Source: Pelagibius marinus
GTDB lineage: Bacteria > Pseudomonadota > Alphaproteobacteria > Kiloniellales > Kiloniellaceae
Assembly: GCF_014925385.1 (NCBI RefSeq)
Contig: NZ_JACSDK010000003.1
Location: 372,001-436,000 of the forward strand
Reading direction: 5' to 3'
Length of the DNA stretch: 64,000 nt
Shown: positions 7,800 to 15,350 of the stretch, piece after piece
Position numbering within the stretch: the first letter of the stretch is position 1
How the letters are laid out: every line of letters begins with the position of its first letter
Made by a program: the position numbers and the translations under genes
Notes under the pieces: generated by a model
What the model saw: the letters and a program-made list of their open reading frames with translations, nothing else
The model's database searches: none
What the model was told of the DNA's origin: nothing

Positions 7800-8407
7800 T
7801 GGCCCGCCTCCTCCAGCATCTCTTCGCGCAGGCGGCCGCGGTCGATCCAGAAGCGCCGTGTCGCCACGCGCTCGGCCTGGCGCTTGTCGTGGGTGACCCA
7901 GAGGATGGCGAGGCCGTTCTCCTGCTTCTCGCGCAGCAGCGCCTCGACGGCGGCGGTGGTCTCCTCGTCCAGCGGCCCGGTGGGCTCGTCCAGCAGCAGC
8001 ACTTCGGGGCGGTGCTCCAGGGCGCGCAGCAGCGCCAGGCGCTGGCGCTCGCCGGTGGAGAGCTGGCTGACCCGGCGCGTCTCGGCTTCCGGTGAGACTT
8101 TCAGGCGGCGGGCCGGGCCCGCCTGGGCGGCCCAGTCCTGGAAGTGGTCGCTCAGGCGTTCGGACCACCAGCCCGGCTCGGCGGGGATGTAGCCGACGCG
8201 GCGGCGCCACTCCGGCGCCGGAATCTTCTCGCGCGGCGTGCCGTCCAGGGTGAGCTCGCCCTCGTTGGGGTCGAGGTCGGCGACGGCGCGCAGCAGCAGC
8301 GACTTGCCGGCGCCCGAGGGGCCGCGCAGGGCGATGCATTCGCCGGCGGCAAGTTCCAGGGAGACCGGCTCCAGGCCGGGGCGGATGAGATTCTTGATGC
8401 TGAGCAT
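7796..8407 (-). CDS. fetA: FetA-like ABC transporter ATP-binding protein
   Basis: A 203-residue nucleotide-binding subunit. The motifs are in order: Walker A GPSGAGKS, Q-loop region GYIPAEP, signature LSTGERQRL, Walker B VLLLDEPTG and the H-loop ILWVTHD. The short length fits stand-alone ATPases of the FetA type. It is immediately upstream of, and overlaps, the FetB-like permease, so together they form a complete two-gene exporter. The Q-loop glutamine is replaced in this reading by the IPAEP sequence, which is worth checking against relatives. Confidence 0.88.
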   Translation of the reverse strand: MLSIKNLIRPGLEPVSLELAAGECIALRGPSGAGKSLLLRAVADLDPNEGELTLDGTPREKIPAPEWRRRVGYIPAEPGWWSERLSDHFQDWAAQAGPARRLKVSPEAETRRVSQLSTGERQRLALLRALEHRPEVLLLDEPTGPLDEETTAAVEALLREKQENGLAILWVTHDKRQAERVATRRFWIDRGRLREEMLEEAGQ

Positions 8408-8457
8408 AGAGCCGCCAATTTAAGGCATCGCGGCCCGGATGTCGCTAGCGCTCCGGA

Positions 8458-10026
8458 CTAGCGCTCCGGCATGGCGGCCAGGCGCGGCTCGACGCCGCCG
8501 GTGACCGGGCCGGCTTCCGCCGCGTCTTCGCCCGCGTCTTCTTCCGGGGCCTGCTTGCGGACGCGCTCGGCCGGCAGGACGAGGGTGACGCGGGTGCCGC
8601 CTTCGGCCAGTCCTTCCAGTTCCAGAGATCCGCCGTGCAGTTCCGTCAGCACCTTGGCGAGCGGCAGGCCCAGGCCGGTGCCCTCGATCTGCTCGGCGGC
8701 TTCCAGGCGCTCGAAGGGGGTGAGGGCCTGGGGGATTTCCTCCGGCTTGATGCCGATGCCGCTGTCGGTGACGGCGATGGCGAGGGCGCTGTTGTCGCGC
8801 AGCTCGGCGGTCACCAGGATGCGGCCGCCTTCCGGCGTGAACTTCACCGCGTTCGACAGCAGGTTCAGGACGGCCTGGCGCAGCTTGGTCAGGTCGGCGT
8901 CGAGCCGCAGGTCCTTGGGCAGCTTGGCGGCGACGGAAATTCTCTGCTGCTCGGCGCGAGGCCGGATGAGGCGCAGGCAGGGGCCGACGGCTTCTTCCAG
9001 GGTGATCTCCTGCGTGCTGAGGCGCAGGTGGCCCGATTCGGCCCGCGCCAGATCGAGGATGTCGCTGATCACCGTCAGCAGGTGCTGGCCGCTTTTGTGG
9101 ATGTCCTGCGCGTAGTCGGCATAGCGTGCCGGGATGGGCCCCATGGTCTCGCGCGTCATCACCTCGGAGAAGCCGAGGATGGCGTTCAGCGGCGTGCGCA
9201 GCTCGTGGCTCATGAGGGCCAGGAAGCGCGACTTGGCGCGGCTGGCGGCCTCGGCGATGCGGCGTCCTTCGGCGGCGCTGCGCGCCTGCTCGGCATTGGC
9301 CGAGGCCAGGATCTCGGCCTGTTGCCGGCGGTGCTGCAGGAAGAGGATGAGCCCGCTCACCGTGGCCAGCACCAGAAACAGCACGCCGCCGGAGACGGCG
9401 GCGTCGCGGCGCGCCGCGGCGAGAAAGCCGGCGGCGGGAACGTCGATGACGAAAGCGCCCATTACGTCGCCCAGCTGCCATGGCTCGCCGCTGCTGACAT
9501 AGAGGTTGTGGCAGTCGACGCAGGCCTGCTGGCTGGCGACGGAAGGGGCGATGGTGCGGAACACCAGGGCACCGTTCACGGTCAGCCATTCGCTGCGCGG
9601 CGCGCTGCGCCCGGTCCGCACCGCTTCGGAAATCGCGGCAGCCGTCGTCTCGTCCTGCGGCGCCGTGGCGATCTCACGCCCGGGGATACCCAGCCAGTCC
9701 ATCTGCAGTTGGTGGTCGCTGTCGCGCGCCGCGTTGAAGCGGTCGATCGCGTGGGCGCGGAAGGTGGCGGGCACCGGCGCGTCGTCGGCCTGCAGGTTGC
9801 TGCGGATATCGGTGTAGTTGGCCACCATGGCTTCGACCAGGCGCAGGGCGGTGGCGGTCTCCTCCGCCTTGTTGGTCTCGAACCAGTGCAGGTTGGAGCG
9901 GTAGAGGGCGTAGCCGCCGGCGAGGCTGGAAAAGAGGATGAGGACGAGCAGCAGCAGCCAGGCCTTGCCGGCCCGGCACTGGAGGAGTGTCGTCCTGTCG
10001 AGTCTTTCGTTGCTGACGCCTGACAA
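8458..10026 (-). CDS. Membrane sensor histidine kinase with a haem-type CxxCH sensor domain
   Basis: A hybrid-free sensor kinase. A first transmembrane helix (WLLLLVLILFSSLAGGYAL) is followed by a periplasmic domain of about 180 residues resembling the Tll0287-like/DUF3365 fold and containing CVDCH, a c-type haem attachment motif. A second helix, a short linker coiled coil, the phosphoacceptor H-box SHELRTPLNAILGFSEV and the catalytic N, G1 and G2 boxes (NLLSNAVKF, DSGIGI, GTGLGL) follow. The frame is open to a TTG at 10107; I prefer the TTG at 10026, which has a GGGGA-like site. No response regulator gene is adjacent, so it is an orphan kinase. Redox or gas sensing is inferred from the haem motif. 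Confidence 0.85.
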   Translation of the reverse strand: MSGVSNERLDRTTLLQCRAGKAWLLLLVLILFSSLAGGYALYRSNLHWFETNKAEETATALRLVEAMVANYTDIRSNLQADDAPVPATFRAHAIDRFNAARDSDHQLQMDWLGIPGREIATAPQDETTAAAISEAVRTGRSAPRSEWLTVNGALVFRTIAPSVASQQACVDCHNLYVSSGEPWQLGDVMGAFVIDVPAAGFLAAARRDAAVSGGVLFLVLATVSGLILFLQHRRQQAEILASANAEQARSAAEGRRIAEAASRAKSRFLALMSHELRTPLNAILGFSEVMTRETMGPIPARYADYAQDIHKSGQHLLTVISDILDLARAESGHLRLSTQEITLEEAVGPCLRLIRPRAEQQRISVAAKLPKDLRLDADLTKLRQAVLNLLSNAVKFTPEGGRILVTAELRDNSALAIAVTDSGIGIKPEEIPQALTPFERLEAAEQIEGTGLGLPLAKVLTELHGGSLELEGLAEGGTRVTLVLPAERVRKQAPEEDAGEDAAEAGPVTGGVEPRLAAMPER

Positions 10027-10232
10027 CTGCCGTCCCCAGCGTTTTTCGGCCGTTTGCCGCCTGGCCGTCACCCTATTGCAAAAGCCAAAGCAGATCGTTG
10101 ACGCCAATGGTTAACAAAGAATGAGCAAGGTGCCGTGCCGCAGCGCCGGCATGGTGGAAAAGTGCGCTTTAGGACTATGATCACCGGCGCCGCCTCCACC
10201 GAGGGAGGCCGGCTGAAGGGGAGGAGAGCGGC

Positions 10233-11411
10233 GTGCGGCGTCTTCCGGCGGTCTGGCAGCTTGCCTTGGCGCAGACCATCGTCTGGGCGGGGCTGTTCTA
10301 CAGCTTTCCGGCGCTGATCCTGCGCTGGGAGACGGATTTCGGCTGGGCCAAGGCGGAACTGACCGGCGCCGTCACGCTCTCCATCGGGCTGTCCGCCGTG
10401 TTCTCGCCACTGGCCGGTCGTCTGATCGACCGCGGCCTGGGCCCGCAGGTGCTGGCCGGCGGGGCGCTGGCGGGCGGTCTCTGCATCGCCTTGCTGGGGG
10501 CTGTGCAATCCCTGTGGCAATTCTATCTGCTGTGGTGCCTCATCGGCATCAGCACCGCTTTCTGCCTCTACGACGCCTGCTTCGCCCTGGTGGTGCGGAG
10601 CGCCGGTACGCAGGCGCGGCGTCCGATCACTCTCATCACCTTGGTCGCCGGCCTCGCCGGCACCCTGTCCTTTCCGCTGGCCCACGCCACGGCCGAGGCC
10701 TTCGGCTGGCGCGCGAGTTGCTTTACCTATGCGCTGCTGATCGGCCTCCTCGGGCTGCCCCTCATGTGGCAGGGCGCGCGACGCCTGGAGGCGGCGGCGG
10801 ATCCTGAGATCGCTCTGGACGGCGAAGAAGGGGAGGGCAAGCCCACCCATTTCCTGCGCCGCCCGGCCTTCTGGCTGCTGGCCGTGGGCTTCGCGCTGCT
10901 GGGGCTCAACCATTCGACCATCCTCAACCACCTGCTGCCGCTGCTCGACGAGCGCGGCATCCCGGCGGGCATGGCCGTCTTCGCCGCTTCGATGATCGGG
11001 CCCATGCAGGTGGCCGGGCGGCTCGCCTTGATGGCGGTGGAGCGTCACGTCTCCAACCGCGGCATCACCGCCGCCTGCTTCTGCTCGGTGGCCCTGGCGA
11101 CGGTCTCGCTCTTCACCGCCTCGCTGGTGCCGATGATGCTGGTGCCCTTCGTCATCCTGCAGGGGGCCGGGCACGGCGTGACCAGCATCATGAAGCCGCT
11201 GGTCATCGGCGACGTCCTGGGGCGCGCCAACTTCGGCGCCGTCAGCGGCACCCAGGCGATGATCTTCAAGCTGACCGTGGCGGTGGCGCCCTTCATCGGC
11301 GCGCTGTTGTGGGAACTGGGCAGCTACGACCTGGTGCTGGGCGTCATGCTGGCCGCGGCCGTCGTCGGCCTGGGCCTCTTCCTCGCCGCCTGGAAGGCGC
11401 GTCCCATCTGA
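10233..11411 (+). CDS. Major facilitator superfamily transporter
   Basis: A 392-residue protein with about twelve hydrophobic segments, divided by a central hydrophilic loop (around residues 190-215, EIALDGEEGEGKP). The loop after helix 2 has the MFS motif-A-like GRLIDRGLGPQ. It is a cytoplasmic-membrane secondary transporter, and the sequence resembles the group often annotated as oxalate/formate or monocarboxylate-type permeases, but the substrate is not known. The GTG at 10233 is preceded by GGGGAGGAG. It is transcribed divergently from the haem-motif histidine kinase, with about 200 bp between them that could hold both promoters. Confidence 0.85.
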   Translation: MRRLPAVWQLALAQTIVWAGLFYSFPALILRWETDFGWAKAELTGAVTLSIGLSAVFSPLAGRLIDRGLGPQVLAGGALAGGLCIALLGAVQSLWQFYLLWCLIGISTAFCLYDACFALVVRSAGTQARRPITLITLVAGLAGTLSFPLAHATAEAFGWRASCFTYALLIGLLGLPLMWQGARRLEAAADPEIALDGEEGEGKPTHFLRRPAFWLLAVGFALLGLNHSTILNHLLPLLDERGIPAGMAVFAASMIGPMQVAGRLALMAVERHVSNRGITAACFCSVALATVSLFTASLVPMMLVPFVILQGAGHGVTSIMKPLVIGDVLGRANFGAVSGTQAMIFKLTVAVAPFIGALLWELGSYDLVLGVMLAAAVVGLGLFLAAWKARPI

Positions 11412-11424
11412 GCCCATAAAGAAA

Positions 11425-11454
11425 CCGGCCGGATGGATCGCTCCACCCGGCCGG
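11425..11454. terminator. Hairpin between convergent MFS and hsp20 genes
   Basis: CCGGCCGG (11425-11432) pairs with CCGGCCGG (11447-11454), and inside it TGGA-TCGC-TCCA adds four more pairs after one mismatch. The T-tract is weak (CCGTTCTGG), so termination may be Rho-assisted. Its place between convergent genes supports a bidirectional role. Confidence 0.5.
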
Positions 11455-11502
11455 CCGTTCTGGTCATGAACCCCCTGGCGGACAGGGGGTGGGGGCGGCC
11501 GC

Positions 11503-11970
11503 TTAGGCCGCCTCGTTTTCGATCACCTTCGAGGACTTCTCGCCAGAGGTGATGGAGATGCTCCGCGGCTTCATGGCCTCGGGGATCTCGCGCACCAGCT
11601 CGACGGCCAGCAGGCCGTTCTCCAGCTTCGCGCCGGTCACCTTGATGTGGTCGGCGAGGTCGAAGCGGCGCTCGAAGGCGCGGTTGGCGATGCCGCGGTG
11701 CAGGAAGGTCACCTCGTCCTCACCTTCGGCCTTTTCCTTGCGGCCGGAGATCACGAGGCTGTTTTCCTTCGCCGTGATGTCGAGTTCGTCTTCACCGAAG
11801 CCGGCGACCGCCATGACGATGCGGTAGGCGTCTTCGCTGACCTTCTCGATGTTGTAGGGCGGATAGCTGTACGCGCTCTCCTCGAGACGGCCAGCCGTGT
11901 CGAGCGATTTCAGAAGCCGGTCGAAGCCGACCGAGGCGCGGTACAGGGGGGAAAGATCCATGGTACGCAT
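11503..11970 (-). CDS. Small heat-shock protein, Hsp20/IbpA family
   Basis: A 155-residue alpha-crystallin-type chaperone that holds unfolding proteins in the cytoplasm. The N-terminus MRTMDLSPLYRASVGFDRL is of the IbpA/HspA type common in alphaproteobacteria; key parts are SPLYR and VGFDRL. The alpha-crystallin domain spans about residues 40-130, with YRIVMAVAGF, the FERRFDLAD segment and the GLLAVEL strand. A C-terminal tail carries KPRSISI, which contains the IxI anchor. I chose the ATG at 11970 because the AGGAG is 9 nt away; a GTG at 11976 would be only 3 nt from it. A heat-shock-like promoter lies upstream. Confidence 0.93.
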   Translation of the reverse strand: MRTMDLSPLYRASVGFDRLLKSLDTAGRLEESAYSYPPYNIEKVSEDAYRIVMAVAGFGEDELDITAKENSLVISGRKEKAEGEDEVTFLHRGIANRAFERRFDLADHIKVTGAKLENGLLAVELVREIPEAMKPRSISITSGEKSSKVIENEAA

Positions 11971-12090
11971 GTCCACATTCTCCTTTGAGCAACATGGTTT
12001 CAGTCAACGGGCCCACCGGTTGGTCGGACCCTCACTTGCCTGCCGCCGATCTTGGGACCCTGCTGGGAGGCATCCCCTTGGCGACACTGG

Positions 12091-12121
12091 ATATATCGTG
12101 AGGAGCAGGGGCCGGTTCAAG
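12091..12121 (-). promoter_or_regulatory. Possible RpoH-type heat-shock promoter of hsp20
   Basis: Reading leftward, CTTGAAC (12121-12115) is followed after 14 bp by CACGATATAT (12100-12091). This resembles the sigma-32 consensus CTTGAA with a CCCAT-type -10 box, though the -10 match is partial. A transcript from here would have a leader of about 110 nt before the hsp20 start. Confidence 0.35.
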
Positions 12122-12333
12122 ACGTGCCGGGCCCCCGGAATTACAGGAAAATATTCATAGATGCGGGTTTGGTGGCGCGGCGATCTGTCCCCCCGAGACC
12201 AAGGGATTATTAAGCCGGTCTCGGTTAAACTCGCCGCCAGAGAGCGCGGGCCCGGAAGCGCGGACCGGGGGGCGGCGGCCGCCCGCCGCTACGCGTGGGC
12301 CCCGCAAGCGATTTCAGGCCAAGAGACTTCAGT

Positions 12334-12747
12334 TTGAGTGATACCACCGTCACCTTTTTCGACAGCACCTTCGAGGAGGCCCTGGCGCTGACCCGGGAGG
12401 CGCGCGACTACCTGACCCATCGCGAGCCCGTGGAGCGTGAGCGGCTGACCCCCAACGACCGCATGCTGGCGAGCTGCGAGGCCATGCGGCTGACCTCGCG
12501 CCTGACCCAGGTCATGGCCTGGCTGCTGGTTCAGAAGGCGGTGCACGCGGGGGAGATGACCCGCGAGGAGGCCAGGGCGCCGGAGTTCCGCCTGGCCGGG
12601 AAGACGGTCTGCGAGGAGACCAGGCCGCCGGTGGAAGGCTCCCTGCAGCCGCGCCTGGCCGAGCTGATGGAGCAATCGCTCAGCCTCTACCAGCGCGTCG
12701 CCCGCCTGGACGCCCTGCAGGACCCGCCCCAGCGCCAGTTCAGCTAG
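12334..12747 (+). CDS. rcdA: RcdA-like DUF1465 protein, CtrA-degradation adaptor family
   Basis: A 137-residue soluble helical protein of the DUF1465 family. The region LTPNDRMLASCEAMRLTSRLTQVMAWLLVQKAV is characteristic; the key parts are SCEAMRLTSRLTQVM and WLLVQKAV. In Caulobacter the family member RcdA is an adaptor that helps ClpXP degrade the cell-cycle regulator CtrA. I chose the TTG at 12334, giving MSDTTVTFF; the frame is open to a GTG at 12295, which has no ribosome-binding site. It is convergent with rpmE and the two share a bidirectional terminator. Confidence 0.75.
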   Translation: MSDTTVTFFDSTFEEALALTREARDYLTHREPVERERLTPNDRMLASCEAMRLTSRLTQVMAWLLVQKAVHAGEMTREEARAPEFRLAGKTVCEETRPPVEGSLQPRLAELMEQSLSLYQRVARLDALQDPPQRQFS

Positions 12748-12802
12748 GCTCTTTCCCGCGGGACTTGGGCCCATCCCCCGGGCCCACCATTCAGGCATGA
12801 CA

Positions 12803-12832
12803 AAAGGGCGGCAGAACTGCCGCCCTTTGTGA
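12803..12832. terminator. Bidirectional terminator between rcdA and rpmE
   Basis: A perfect 12-bp inverted repeat, AAAGGGCGGCAG (12803-12814) and CTGCCGCCCTTT (12817-12828), with only AA between the arms. Reading leftward the stem runs into TTTTG, reading rightward into TTTGTG. It suits both convergent genes. Confidence 0.8.
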
Positions 12833-12876
12833 CGTCTTGAGGGGCGCCGAGAGGCGCCCGGGCGTGCTGGCCCGTC

Positions 12877-13098
12877 TTACTTCAGGCCGAAGCTGCCGAA
12901 GCGCTTGTTGAACTTGGCCACCTGACCGCCGCTGTCGACCAGACGGTGCTCGCCGGTCCAGGCCGGGTGCGTCTTGGGGTCGATCTCCAGGCGCATGGTG
13001 TCGCCCGCGGCTCCGTAGGTGGAGCGCGTCTTGAACTCGCTACCATCGGTCATCTGGATGGTGATCTCGTGGTAGTCGGGATGAATGTCTTTTTTCAT
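12877..13098 (-). CDS. rpmE: 50S ribosomal protein L31, cysteine-free form
   Basis: A 73-residue protein, the normal L31 length, starting [20 protein letters not shown] and ending [11 protein letters not shown]. It binds the large subunit and contributes to the intersubunit bridge. There is no cysteine, so it lacks the CxxC zinc site of the C+ type and should be zinc-independent, as in many alphaproteobacteria. Rightward of its start a divergent ABC exporter gene begins about 270 bp away. The call is firm. Confidence 0.97.
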   Translation of the reverse strand: MKKDIHPDYHEITIQMTDGSEFKTRSTYGAAGDTMRLEIDPKTHPAWTGEHRLVDSGGQVAKFNKRFGSFGLK

Positions 13099-13371
13099 GG
13101 CTTTGATCCTTTAAAGCGCCGCGCTGTATACCCGAGACCACGCGGCGGCGCAAGCCCTGGGCGGGGTGCTGGTGGCATTCTGAATCAGCTATGTTTTCCA
13201 AATAGTTGACAGGGCCACCCGGGGCACCTTCCGAGGATTGCGATAAGCGCAATTATCACCCGGCCCCGGCGGGCGCCTGAGGGTTCGCCAAGCGCCTTGC
13301 GAGGCGTTATCTTCTCGCCACCCGCCCCCACATGGACCTTGGGCCGGCGGGGGCGAAGGGATCGTCTTTAT

Positions 13372-15219
13372 ATGAGAATGTCTTCTGCCGTACCGGCGTC
13401 GCAGCGCGAGGAGGCGCGGGCCCGGGGCAGTCTGAAATTGCTGGCCGAGCTGTGGCAGTTCGTGCGCCCTTACAGCCTGCAGCTGGCCGGCGCCATGACT
13501 GCCCTGGTGATCGCCTCCGGCACGGTGCTGGGCCTCGGCGTGGGGCTGCGCCGGCTGGTCGACGAGGGCTTTTCCACCGGCGACGCGACCCTGCTGAACC
13601 AGGCGGTCCTGGTGCTCTTCGGCGTGGTCTTCCTGCTGGCGCTGGCCATCTACGCGCGCTTCTACCTGGTGTCCTGGATCGGCGAGCGGGTGGTGGCCGA
13701 CATCCGCGCGCGCGTCTTCGACCATATCCTCACGCTGTCGCCGGCCTACTACGAGCTGACCCGCACGGGCGAAGTGCTGTCGCGGCTGACCACCGACACC
13801 ACGCTGCTGCAGACCGTGGTCGGTTCCTCGGTCTCCATCGCCATCCGCAACTTTCTGCTGCTGATCGGCGGCAGCGTGCTGCTGGTCGTCACCTCGCCGA
13901 AGCTGACGGCGCTGGTCTTTCTGGTGGTGCCGCTGGTGCTGCTGCCGATCCTCACCTATGGGCGCCGGGTGCGCCGCCTCAGCCGGACCAGCCAGGATCG
14001 CGTCGCCGACCTGGGCGTCTACGCCGGCGAGGCGCTGGACGCCATCCGCACCGTGCAGGCCTTCGTCCACGAGAACGTGGACCGCAAGCGCTTCAGCGCC
14101 CGCGTCGAGGAGGCCTTCGGCGCGGCGCGCCAGCGCGTGGCGGCGCGCGCCATGCTGACCGCCGTGGTCATCGTGCTGGTCTTCGGCGCGGTCAGCACCA
14201 TCCTGTGGATCGGCGGCCATGACGTGATCACCGGGCGCATCTCCGCCGGCGAGCTTTCCGCCTTCGTGTTCTACGCCATCGTGGTGGCCGGCGCCGCCGG
14301 CGCCTTCTCGGAAGTGATCGGCGACCTGCAGCGCGCCGCCGGGGCCACAGAGCGCCTGCTCGACCTGCTGGCCGTGGAGCCCGACATCACCGCGCCGGCG
14401 AACCCGGTGGCCCTGCCGCAGCCGCCGCGCGGCGCCGTCGCCTTCGAAGACGTGGTCTTCCACTATCCCTCGCGCCCTGACCATTCGGCCCTGCAAGGGC
14501 TGAGCTTTGCTGTGGCGCCGGGCGAGAAGGTCGCCGTGGTCGGACCCTCCGGCGCCGGCAAGACCACCATCTTCCAGCTGCTGCTGCGCTTCTACGATCC
14601 GCAGAGCGGCGTCATCCGCTTCGACGGCGTGGGCCTGCCCGAGGCCGACCCGGCCGACTTTCGCGCGCGCATCGGCCTGGTGCCGCAGGAGCCGGTGGTC
14701 TTCTCCGCCGACGCCTGGGAGAACATCCGCTACGGCCGTCCCGAGGCCGGCGACGAGGAGGTGCGCGCGGCGGCCGAGGCGGCCGGCGCCCTCGAGTTCC
14801 TCGAGCAGCTGCCCGAGGGCTTCGACACCTATCTCGGCGAAAAGGGTGTGCGCCTGTCCGGCGGCCAGCGCCAGCGCCTCGCCATTGCCCGCGCCATCCT
14901 CAAGGACCCGCCGCTGCTGCTGCTCGACGAGGCCACTTCGGCCCTCGACGCCGAGAGCGAGCGCGTGGTGCAGCAGGCGCTCGACCGCCTCATGACCGGG
15001 CGCAGCACCCTCATCATCGCCCACCGCCTGGCCACGGTGCTGAAGGCCGACCGCATCCTGGTCATCGACCAGGGCCGCCTGGTGGAAAGCGGCACCCATG
15101 CCGAGCTGGTGGCCGCCGGCGGCCTCTACGCCCACCTCGCCACGCTGCAGTTCGGCGAAGGCGCGGCGCTGGGCAACAATGGCTCCGGGGAAGAAGGCGC
15201 CCGCGCTTCTGGGAGTTGA
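13372..15219 (+). CDS. MsbA-like ABC exporter, fused permease and ATPase
   Basis: A 615-residue half-transporter that works as a homodimer in the inner membrane. Six transmembrane helices occupy about residues 25-320. The nucleotide-binding domain has Walker A GPSGAGKTT, signature LSGGQRQRLAIARAIL, Walker B PPLLLLDEATSALD and the H-loop IIAHRL. The ATG at 13372 is preceded by GAAGGGA; the open frame runs upstream to 13297 but gives an odd N-terminus. An alternative start is the ATG two codons later. The family exports lipids, lipid A or hydrophobic drugs, and the substrate is not readable. A large REP-like palindrome follows the stop. Confidence 0.9.
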   Translation: MRMSSAVPASQREEARARGSLKLLAELWQFVRPYSLQLAGAMTALVIASGTVLGLGVGLRRLVDEGFSTGDATLLNQAVLVLFGVVFLLALAIYARFYLVSWIGERVVADIRARVFDHILTLSPAYYELTRTGEVLSRLTTDTTLLQTVVGSSVSIAIRNFLLLIGGSVLLVVTSPKLTALVFLVVPLVLLPILTYGRRVRRLSRTSQDRVADLGVYAGEALDAIRTVQAFVHENVDRKRFSARVEEAFGAARQRVAARAMLTAVVIVLVFGAVSTILWIGGHDVITGRISAGELSAFVFYAIVVAGAAGAFSEVIGDLQRAAGATERLLDLLAVEPDITAPANPVALPQPPRGAVAFEDVVFHYPSRPDHSALQGLSFAVAPGEKVAVVGPSGAGKTTIFQLLLRFYDPQSGVIRFDGVGLPEADPADFRARIGLVPQEPVVFSADAWENIRYGRPEAGDEEVRAAAEAAGALEFLEQLPEGFDTYLGEKGVRLSGGQRQRLAIARAILKDPPLLLLDEATSALDAESERVVQQALDRLMTGRSTLIIAHRLATVLKADRILVIDQGRLVESGTHAELVAAGGLYAHLATLQFGEGAALGNNGSGEEGARASGS

Positions 15220-15240
15220 GGAGTTTTACGCGGCACATGC

Positions 15241-15323
15241 TTCGAGACGGCCGCTGCGCGGCCACCTCAGCATGAGGTCCGGGTTAGAGCCCACCCTGAG
15301 GAGGCCTGAAAGGCCGTCTCGAA
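15241..15323. repeat. Long REP-like inverted repeat
   Basis: TTCGAGACGGCC (15241-15252) is exactly complementary to GGCCGTCTCGAA (15312-15323). Inside are ACCTCAGCATGAGG and CCCTGAGGAGGCC, giving a stem with secondary hairpins. Such elements are dispersed in many alphaproteobacterial genomes. It lies between convergent genes (exporter and MotB-like). Confidence 0.7.
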
Positions 15324-15350
15324 GGGCGAGGCGGGCCGCTGGGAAATAAC

